From assembly GCA_935421135.1 (NCBI GenBank), contig OW285189.1, forward strand, positions 620,001-684,000: DNA of 64,000 nt, in the 5' to 3' direction. The stretch's first letter is position 1. Each line of letters starts with the position of its first letter. This stretch comes from Bugulina stolonifera (taxonomy: Eukaryota; Bryozoa; Gymnolaemata; Cheilostomatida; Bugulidae). This document shows positions 33,530 through 44,600 of this stretch, piece after piece. A program made the position numbers and the translations under genes. The notes below the pieces were generated by a model. The model searched no databases, had not been told where the DNA came from, and saw only the letters and a list, made by a program, of their open reading frames with translations.

Positions 33530-35674
33530 CTACAAGTAAATTTTCATTTTTTAACATGTTCTACTTAAATCATCTCGAATGTAGTTTGGTTTCAAGTACC
33601 TAAATTATTCATACCCTTCAGCTTTAGATCGTTCAATTTGTTTTTAGAATAATTCAAGTTTCACCAATTTGCAAAATTTTATGGTTTGAAACTGAAACTA
33701 GTAAAGTTGCAAAAGGTCGCAATGATTTTAAACAAAGTATAGTTACAAGTTAATGGTATTCAATACAGTGTTATACCATACAGAACATGAGGTGATAAGT
33801 ACTGCTAAAGTGGAATAGAGATTATGTCTGTGGGGCAAAACTGTATTCTGCTAAATTGTCCTATCTTCCAATATTTTTGTGTAGAAAATTCAAAAATTTA
33901 AAGGTGCACAGTTTAGTTGTGATTATTTACAGCTAGAATACATATGCTGCCAGAATATTTCTCTCCCACCTTGAGATTCACCACTGTATCCATCATATTA
34001 AGAAGAAGATTGCCCTGCAGCTGAAGCAAATGGTCCTACAAAGCAGTTTCACATGTAGTCATATCCTGTTAGTATTCCAGTAACACTTAATATACATGTA
34101 CATGTACAGTATGTCATAAAGTTTTGCATGTACATGTACAGTATTAGACAGGACACAATGAAAAAGTTAGAGAAAATCACATCCCAGTAGGAAACATGAA
34201 GAATGGGAAGAAAAATATACAAGAATAAATTCATCAGAGGTAGTAGAGAGAGTAGGATAAACTAGATTAGTCATGTACTGCACATAGAGCACAGTCAAAG
34301 TTCTCCTAAATGCTTTCCGATAAAGAGTATTGGTGCAGAGATGGCAACCATCAGTATGGTTTACAAAAATTAAAATCTGTTCCATAGTTTCAAATGCAGA
34401 TATTACAGAATATGTGAGGAAGTGGCCGATACTTGGTCTATGTGACCTTGACAACGTATACATGTAGCAAAGCCTCCATGGGTCCACATTATTTTACTTT
34501 ATAAGACGAAGGATGGTTCAGTCATATACATGTAAAACGTTTTTTCGCCCATAGCTGATGTACAATTGCATGGACTTGAACACTGTATTACGGTTGCATA
34601 TGTCATGTATACGTATTGTACAAATAATCGCAGGAGCCATGGCCAGTATCACTACAGCATGATGAAAACAGTAACATCAGGAACATGATAGTACTTATTG
34701 AAGAGAAAGACAAAAATATTGCAATTTGGCATTGAGAGGAAGAGAATGAGGTTAAACATTCTTTTCATTCTGTGATAACTTTCAGTGTCCTGCAAAACCT
34801 ACAGTACCTCCTCTTACTGTGAACCTGCATAGGTTTGGAGAGTGTGATGAGAAAATGTGGAATTTTGTAGACTCTATTTCAATGAATTTAATTAAAAATG
34901 AATCGCAGTTTTCGTTCACTTCATACCACTATAATTATTATATTGCAAAATTTATATAGTATTTACAATGTATATGATTATATACATGTATGTACATGTA
35001 TATACACACATATACATGTACATTGTACTTCAGTTGGAAATGGAAAGTTCTAATGCAATTGCTGACATGAAAAATATTGAATAATTATTAGTAGATTCAA
35101 CTACATGCACGTGCACATTGATTTACACTGGACAATAGCCTCAGGTGTTAACTATAAACTTCTACCATGCTAGCTTTCCAACCAACCCTACAATACCTAC
35201 TTCAGTAAAATGTACATGTAGAGGTCATCCTATAAAGAATATCATTCTACCTACATGTACATGTATATCTTGATTAAAGCCACGGTACAGCCGTGAGGAG
35301 ATGGAACCAAACACCAGTGAAACACTCTTTACATCCAATGTCGTATTTTATTATTGTATTAATACAGGAATATAAATTTTCATCTCTTTGCTAATGAAGT
35401 GCATTATATATTTATGTGCTTTTTATTCTTTTAGAACAATAAATTGATTTAACCAAGAATTACATGTACATGTATATGCGCAATTCAAATTCTTAGGGGA
35501 AACACAAACAATAGCATTTACAATGTACCTTACATTACTTTATTAAGCTGCGGAACTCACCTGATTGTACAGCTGCCACGGTGGCATCAAATTTCCCATC
35601 ATTTCACAGCACTAGGTCTATAGAGTTGGTGGTGACCTTACTGCATGCATACAGCTCTCCATACTTGGGGTAAA
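33530..35674. other. No gene recognised
   Basis: AT-rich sequence with many TACATGTA palindromes (for example about 34095-34140, 34980-35030 and 35260-35275). No supported frames. Confidence 0.5.
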
Positions 35675-38600
35675 CTATATGGGAGGTATGTTCTCTCGCA
35701 ACACCAGAGCGTAACGCTGCTTAAACAGGAGGTGCAGTAGGTAGACACACATAGAGAGTATCAAGCCACCATCTTGCCAAAAGTCAGAAAAGGGCCAACA
35801 CTCCTCATTAGTGACATACTCAAGTGGATCATCTGTACTAATCATCACCTCCTGGTAGATTTCATCACCCCACAGACATAGATGGTTGCAAACCTCCAGT
35901 CGTATCGATTTAGCGTCTCCTCCAACTTGCAATGCAACTGTTTCAAAGAAACTGTCAACACGTGCTGCTGATGTGGGGATTATCTCTCTTGACATTTGAC
36001 ATAGTTGGTCCATCACTGTTATTGCTGATTCTGCATGATATCAATAGGATGAATTGTCATAACATTACTATAATCAATCTACAGCATGGCAAGTATAAAT
36101 TCATTATACATGTAGTTCTCCACTTATAAAGTTCTATTGGCTGCTAGAGGGTTGGACCATTTTTCATATGCGATGTTAGTTTAGTTGATGCATAAACTAC
36201 TGTAACATAACATATGAAAACAAAAGAGCCCAACCTCTTAACTCCCCATATATGGCAAGGTGGCTACATGAGGAGTGCCCCATGTGCAGTTGGTTCAGTA
36301 CACATCTACTGTTCACCAGTGAAGCTCCCTTTTCTAAGGTGGCTGAGCTGGTGTAGTGGTAATGTGCTATGTCCACTGTGTTAGGTGATTAGTCGTAGAT
36401 GCCTCAAGTTTAAACTAGCCAGGGATGAGTACTTTCATGTATGTGAAACCGAGTCCAGGGGGGTCTGACCAAACACACGTCAAGGAATGGGTGACAACCA
36501 CCGAGAAATCACCCTACATTTGTGGGCATGACCCCTAATAACAAGACTAAAGTTGTAAGGAGGTGTTGGTAGCAGTGATGGACTGTATCTGGAAGTCGAG
36601 GGAGAGTGCCTGGTACCCTACTGTTAGCAGTAAGCAGTAGGAGACTGTATAGTTCAATTAGTAATACATGTGGTTCTTCATTGAACAGCAGTAAGTAAAC
36701 TAGCACCATACAATGTAATGTTTCTGCTAAGTATGAGAGTGCTGACCTGAGAGTACAGTCAGGTTCAAACTCCAGCCAGAGACTGGTATTTTCATGGATG
36801 TGGATTTGAGTCTCTGGCTGCTCAATGACCAATTCAAGAAGTCCTTGCATAAACTAACAACAGATATTTGCTGTCAATTTTAAAACATTCTAAAGTTAGT
36901 AGTAAAGTCGTCCATTTTCAAACCTGGACTGGCGCAGTTTAAGGTTATGTAACTGGGGTCTGAATTTTCTTTCGAAAATTTTCCCACATGTTTAACCATG
37001 TCTGAAAGGGCCTGAACAGCTTTCAGTGTTAGCATTAAGTCACATGACGCAACGTTACAGGGGGTCAAAGACCGAAAACAGCGCTATGAAGTTTGCCTGC
37101 TGTTACTGGAATAATTTATTTTTCAGTTGAATCATTGCATAATATTGTTAAATATGCATGAATGTTTACTTAAGCTGGTGTTATGAAGAGATAAAATAAA
37201 ATAATGGCCTCCTAGAACTTTTTCTTATGCTGGCTTTTTGCCTGTAAAACCTTATCTAAGTTTTGTCTTATTTGTAGAATAAATTCTTTTCCATAAGGTA
37301 AACTAGCATGTGCAGGTGTTTCTATAAGTGTTTAGGAACAGGTAGGATAGTATTAGACTGCAGGGCACGTATATCATGTGAAGTTATCTCCTCTTGATTT
37401 TGGCCAATTTACGTTGCGTTATTCACATTACTTTGGCGTCAACTATCTCACTTCACTTTGCAGTAGTAGCCAATTTATTGTAATGAATTTTAGTGAGGAA
37501 AGTATCCCACCGTGTTCCCCGACAACTCCCTAGAGTTGTATGAACACTCGGCAACGGCCGTCGCTGTATATTATTATAACATACCTTGTGCAGAACTTAG
37601 ATCAGATTCTTGGTAGCGTGGTAGACAGTATATTTAAAGTTCCAATGTAGAAAAAGGTATAAGAGTAAAAGATTACAGCAGTAGACTAGACTGAATTGTA
37701 ATGCAAAGTATAATAGAAATCGCACACCTTATATACTTGTGTTTGATTTTAGACGCACCAATAAGAAGTAGAAGTATTTCCGACGGAGGGCCGGAGACCA
37801 ATCATATAAAAGATTACGCCATAACGGCGAAGAATGACTTAACAATGATGTAATACCAGTCGTCGGAAATATAATTAGTGAATGATTGCGAAATGTGTAT
37901 ACTATGTAAATAAACCGTATCCACGAGGGAAGTTGTCTGCACAATGCTATAGACGACATAATAAAATGTATATATAAAAATTAGTATAACAACAGTCTTA
38001 TTACTGGTTCGGAACTTAGGTTTACATAAATGGTTATACACACGCTGTTTTATAGCTATAGGTAATAATATAAGAGGCTAAATAATAAAGTACCATAAAG
38101 TCTATGAGGATGACCATCACACATCCCCCTCCATTGAAGGCACCAGGCTTCAATTAAATTGTCAATGGGGTGTAGTAGTACACCTAGCGGGTGCAGTGCA
38201 CGGCTTGGAGGTGCTGGTCCTTCTCAGCCCGGAGGCGTTTAACTTCCTGCTTGAGGTTTCTCCTGAGCCGTTGAGGAATAGACCGCTTATATTCTTTCAG
38301 CTGATTAATCTGGTCGTCAAGCTTCCTGATGTACCTTCTGTGAGTCTTCCTTACCTTCCGGGTGCGTGATCCTCTGCTCCTCGACATAAACTTTAGGTTT
38401 AAGAATTCCTCTAGGGGGTCACGGGCATGGACCTCCTGCACTTTCAGACTGGGAGCCGTTCGAGTGGTCCAGGTCCTCTCGCCAGGTTTCTCTGTCAGAT
38501 CAGGCGGGGGGCTGTCACCGGCAACCTCCATGGGGGAGTTGGAGATTGACTCTGGGGTTGGACTAGCTGCCATACTGGGGGTGTCCACATCTCTATCTAG

Positions 38601-41600
38601 ATCTCCCTCTGCCTCTATGGGGGGTGGCAAGTTGACACTGGTGTGGGAAGAGCCTTCAGATGGGGGTACTTCTGCTGGCGTTATAATTCGTTTCTTACGT
38701 CCCGTCTTTACCACCGTCACCGTCTGTGTGTTCCCTCTGGTCTGTTGTCTACTTAACTCCACTAGCGTAGGAATGGCTGGAGCCACCGTCTCCGGCTGGG
38801 ACACTAGCTTGTCTGCTCCCATCATACAGGGCACGGGCACTACCCATCGCCCTGCCGGCCACTTCATCTGGTTACGGAACGCTGCAAAGTTCTCAGCATC
38901 TACTTCATACGTCTTCCGGAATCCGCACTTGTTGGTCCGTCTATGTAAGTGATTGTAAATACTGTCTCTAGAGACGCTCGAGAACCCGTATTTGCAAAAA
39001 CACATCAAGAAGTGCTGTGCCACATGCACCTTGACTTGCCTCTCCGTCCCCGGGAACCTACAGATGAGACAGGTGCTGTCTTGCCTTGTCCCGGCCACAC
39101 AAGCTGCAATATGTGTCAGTGTCGACTCATTCACCCACTGAGTCCTTTCGCCATCAGTCATCAACTCCAACCGTTCCAGGTTGACTCTCACTTCCGACAC
39201 TCCAACGGCCTGATCCCCTGCAACAGATGGATTAATTACCGTCGGCTCATGACACACCATACCGTCTCCCACAGACGCGCCAACCTCCCGTGTCTGCTCT
39301 GCCAAGATTTCCTTGGTCTGGACAGCACGGTATCTGGCTGGCTGGTCTGACCGGACCACTGGGGGCTCTGATACCTGAGCATTTGTATCCTCTTGCCCTA
39401 TCTCACCTTCATCAGCTACGCCGTCTGGTAGACTAGCAACTGAGAAGGTCTCCTCCTCTCCAGCGGGCAGAGTGTCTCTGCTGACAGAGCTAGCTGTCTG
39501 TGTTGGATCAACCTTAGCGTGCCCGCCAGGTACGCTCACTTCCTTCACAGACTTCCTGTCAGCCGTCACACCCAGCCGCGCTGGAGAGTCCAACAATGCA
39601 CACTCATGTTCAGTAGTAATATCAAACTCGGAACTGTCTCCACCGTCTATTTCCCCTAACAGCTCGTCCCATGGCCACTCACCTGAGTCCATGACGACTG
39701 GTAGAAGGTTCAGTAGGAAAGATATGGAAAATAAGCAAGTAAGATTAGTGAACAAAAACTTAGAGCAATTCAACACGTGTAGTCTGGCATAAAGTTGCAA
39801 CGAAACTGAGTGGCAGCATGTGCGCTCGCGGTGCACAGCACTCTGGGTACTTGGCCCCTCCAGGTAGTGTTTTGCTGACTCTGTCTTATGCAACATTATA
39901 TAAGTACCACACGGCGGGAAACTTTCGTTCCCCCACATTGCCCCTTTTAATTGCCACTTTGTCCTTGACTTATCGCGCGGCAAGAATTGTTGCGCGCGGC
40001 CACACACTTGTGTTTGCATTCCACCTCCGCGAAACAACCAAGTGCTTTTCCGCCGGAGACCTATTATTTCTCGCAAATAACTAAGTCTCGCCCCGGCCAT
40101 GGACTTAGACGTTCTCACAGCTCGTCTGTCGTCACCACCGAACAAGTCAGCCGAACTCCCATCGGCTACGCTAAAACCCCATTCCACAGTCAGAGACTGT
40201 CTTTGGTGTGGCCTATCATTTGACCGGACTACATCCAGTTGTCCAGTGCTCCTCATACAGCCTGGGTCAGATGGAACCGTGGCCTGCAAGTTGTTCCAGC
40301 TGTTCTCTTGAACAACACAACTCTCTCCACAGGGCCGGCTCTTGGGACTAACGTCACAATTTTGGGTTGGTTGTACGTTGCAGCGTTTTCCTTCTAGATC
40401 ACAAGGCTCTAGAGGGCTGACTTCGGGGTCTGGAGTAGGCCAGGTGATATCCACCGTCGGGCCCACAACCCGTACTCGCTCTCCCTCTAGTGCAGGATCC
40501 GAAAACAGTCTAGCAAGGTGAACCGTTTCGCCCATCTGACTTCCCACATCTGGCAGGATGCCCGTATCCGGCATCCCCCTAACGCCCAGTCGCCGAAAAA
40601 GGGGGGAGTCTTGGTGTCTCTCCAAGGTCCACACAACCTGATCCGGCATTGGTGCTGTCTCAGTCGCATAAGCCAAACTCTGGTCCCTATCCAGAGTCGC
40701 TGCAAACTTCACAGGCACCGTTACTGCATGGGTTGCGTTCAGGGAACTCTGGTATGAAACCAGAGTCAACGCACATACACTGGCCAATGGTGTCGCCTCC
40801 TGGTCACTTCCGGGTACAGGAGTCCTTGGGCCACAGTACCCAGCTGACTGGCCCCCGACCTGAGGGTCACCAACCAGCTGTCCTCTTACTGTTCCAGGCC
40901 CATGACTTCTGCCTACCCGCCTACACCGTATACGCTCTCCCTGGAGTCTCAGCGTACCACGACGAAAGTCCAACCGACACTCATGCCTCGTTAGGAATGG
41001 CATTCCCAACGCACCATCCACTCTGATGGGTCCCACCACAAACTCCTCTGTCTCCTGGCAACCACCTACCACCAGTGTTGCCTTGACGGCCCCTGTCAGT
41101 GGGATTAACGACCCATCCGCCAATTCACCTGTGTATCTCCCGACCCGCTCATCCTGCTCTACTGCCGGCATTCGGGACACTATCCTCGGGGATAACACAT
41201 TGGTGGTACATCCCGTGTCAATCAAGAAATTGACACGGACACCACCCACCTCTCCGTCTACATAGAGACTCCCTCTATGTAGGCCTACCCGGCGCCTGGA
41301 CCTGCGTCCGCGCCGCCTTGGCTGTACCCTCTCTACCTGGCGCACCACTAGTGCCTGTCCAGGGTTTTCGAGGCCGGTGGGTCGTGCCTGGTGTGTTAAC
41401 ACCTCTGGCACGGCCACACTAGCCTCGGAGGGCCAAGACACGGAGCCACCGTGTTTCTGCTTGGCCCGGACTCCAGAGGGATAGCTTACTGGCCCGGGCC
41501 CTGCCCGTTTCCCGACAGGCCACCAGGGCCTGTCGCAGCAGAACATTCCCTCCTCACATGTCCTGCCTGTCCGCATCCCCAGCAGACAATACGCCCTTCC

Positions 41601-44600
41601 CGCGCCGGGAAGCCTGATCCCTGAGGTAGAGCTCCCCTGGTTCTCAGGGCCCTGAACTGTGCCAGCTCCTTCACGAGCTGTTCTACCGCGTCTCGTAGAA
41701 CCTCCAGTTCACTGGGTTTCTTCTCTACCTCAGATAGCCGGGCCACGGAAGTAGAGTCCATTTCTTCCTCTACTGCCCTTATAGCATGTCTGACGGAGCC
41801 TTGTGGCCGTCCCATTCCGGAACGGATCTGGAGGTACTCGTTACCAGCCTTGACGGCGGTTTCCAAGTCTCCGGCTCCGACGGCCAGGAGATGTTGTTGC
41901 AAGTACCCGTTTCCGATGGTCTGTATAAATGACTCCAACGCCAGGGTTATCCGGTAGTGCTCAGGCATCTCTCCGTACGCTAGATCTATAAGCCGTTGGA
42001 CCTCGGCAGCATGTTCCTGTAGGGCGGTTTTATCCGCCCTACGGAGCTGCCCCAACTGCATCCTGGCCTCTTTTGGGGAGGTACCATATCTAGCACGGAG
42101 GGCCTCCACTACCCCCTCGGTCGTCTCTGGGCGGCCACAGTCCCTTGCCCCGTCTCTCAGGGATTCCCTGAGATGGAGGAAGGTAGCTGCCCGTCCCCAG
42201 TCGTTCGCCTCAGCCACCATCATAAACTGACGGATAAAGAATTTAACATCTCCCGTCCCATCAAAATGGGGAGCTTTGAATGCTGGTTGAGCAGCTGGAC
42301 GGGGTTCCTGCAAGAGCCTCTCCATAACAGCTGCCAACCTATCCACTCCGTTACCCTCCATTTTCAGGACTGCCTGCTTCCGTGCCCTCCGTTGCCGACG
42401 GGTCTCTATCCTCCTAAAATCCCAGGGATCGCGCAAATCCCACCGCTGCCACCAATGTAATGGATTTTAGTGAGGAAAGTATCCCACCGTGTTCCCCGAC
42501 AACTCCCTAGAGTTGTATGAACACTCGGCAACGGCCGTCGCTGTATATTATTATAACATACCTTGTGCAGAACTTAGATCAGATTCTTGGTAGCGTGGTA
42601 GACAGTATATTTAAAGTTCCAATGTAGAAAAAGGTATAAGAGTAAAAGATTACAGCAGTAGACTAGACTGAATTATAATGCAAAGTATAATAGAAATCGC
42701 ACACCTTATATACTTGTGTTTGATTTTAGACGCACCAATAAGAAGTAGAAGTATTTCCGACGGAGGGCCGGAGACCAATCATATAAAAGATTACGCCATA
42801 ACGGCGAAGAATGACTTAACAATGATGTAATACCAGTCGTCGGAAATACAATTAGTGAATGATTGCGAAATGTGTATACTATGTAAATAAACCGTATCCA
42901 CGAGGGAAGTTGTCTGCACAATGCTATAGACGACATAATAAAATATATATATAAAAATTAGTATAACAACAGTCTTATTACTGGTTCGGAACTTAGGTTT
43001 ACATAAATGGTTATACACACGCTGTTTTATAGCTATAGGTAATAATATAAGAGGCTAAATAATAAAGTAGCATAAAGTCTATGAGGATGACCATCACATT
43101 ATTGATAGTTTTAGCTCAATTGAAGCATGAAGAAGGGGGCTTGTCTTTGATTAGTTATTTGGCTTTGTGGATGCTTCAAAAACTCTGGGAAATCCCTTTT
43201 TTGAACCACTATCAAAATTAAAATTAGCAACTTTTGGCATCAACCACAGCGAAATAGAGCAGCATTTGCTCAGATATCTAACCAAATTCATTTTCAGCAA
43301 GCTTTCATCATAGGGGCTACATATAAACAAATCCTTAATAATTCAAATAAAGCTCTTGATAAAGCAGATTTAAAATACTTGTTCAAATTTGAAAAAATAA
43401 AATATTAATTTGCTAATTTAATTTGACATGCAGCTATTTAGAAGAAGCTCTACAGTTTAAAAGGTTTTATAGTACTGGTGGAATGATATTCCATTGCAAT
43501 GTTACTAAATATTGAACATCCACTCATCCTAATGCTGCTAACTGGCTTAAAAACGATCAACTTTTCTATTTCTTATAGCCATTTTGTTTTTATGAATGAA
43601 GGTAGGCGGAGCTTCCGGAACCTGTCAGTTGCTTAGCAGCAAGGTTTTCCCTTAATTAAAAGGTGGGATAACTCCTAGTAAACTGCGCATATACAAGCCA
43701 TTTAGACCACCACAGAGCCGCACACTGTACATGTAATTATTCAAATATGAGATCTAGGATCAAATCATTGTATTTTTTGCATATTTTGTTTTGTGTTGGC
43801 TTTTAGACTGCCACTAGCTGCTGCTAAACAACCCAACAAACATATCTAGTAGAATAACTGCCCTTATTATTTCCTAGAATAGTAGATATATGTATTTTAT
43901 AAGAATATACATCACACATATTTTTTGCATGGGATATTACATTACAAAAACAGAAAAAAGCTTGTTAAAACACGCATTATATGTTAGCCATACACCATGT
44001 AGTACTATGTCAATAAGATTGATTATTCTTCTGCATCTGTAACATTGTGTCATGCCTTCACGACGGAGTTCCCTGTCTAGCCATTTCATTCATAAAATTG
44101 GAGCTGTAGTAAACGGACCCCAAAATTACTATGGGCCATAACTTGAAAAATATATCTTAGACCTTCCCAATTTTTTTCTTATGCCTTTCCAGGTAGTAAT
44201 GCCTATATAGTGTTAAAAAGAATTGTATTTTTGAGAACCCCAGTTACATAACCTTAAAGACTCAAAGCCACTCAAGAAAAAGTCATCGCAGGTATTATTC
44301 TCATATTTGCTACTATACCTACATGTACATGTTTAATACTATTTCTACACATTCAATACCATGTCTACTACTGTATCTACATATTTACTGCTAACTACAC
44401 ATTTGCTACCATGTCTACATATTTACCAGTATGTCAACATAAATTTACTACACTCTACACATTCCCTACTATGTCTACATATTCACTGCTATTTCTAACT
44501 ATTAATTTTACTACTATGTTTACATATTATTTACTTCTATGTCTACATATTCACTACTATCCCTGCTTCATACTTGCCAAGTCCCCTGATTCAAGCTGGA

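Larger units (their letters stand above)
37479..43098 (-). mobile_element. Young 5.6-kb LTR retrotransposon with gag and protease but no RT or integrase, carrying ORF X
   Basis: Two 643-bp LTRs (37479-38121 and 42456-43098) differ at about five positions by eye and are flanked by TTAT (37475-37478 and 43099-43102). On the minus strand the order is 5' LTR, PBS (42454 down), gag, -1 frameshift site, protease, long spacer, ORF X, PPT (38135-38122), 3' LTR. The interior is clearly more GC-rich than its surroundings. No YXDD-type RT motif and no HHCC/DDE integrase is present in the frames. It must rely on another element's pol for movement. It inserted in the intron of the OTU-like gene. Confidence 0.9.

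Noticed and set aside
38362..41265. Several plus-strand frames of 70-196 codons across the ORF-X element
   Set aside because: They are antisense to the gag, protease and ORF X frames, in GC-rich sequence that has few stops; no motif supports them.
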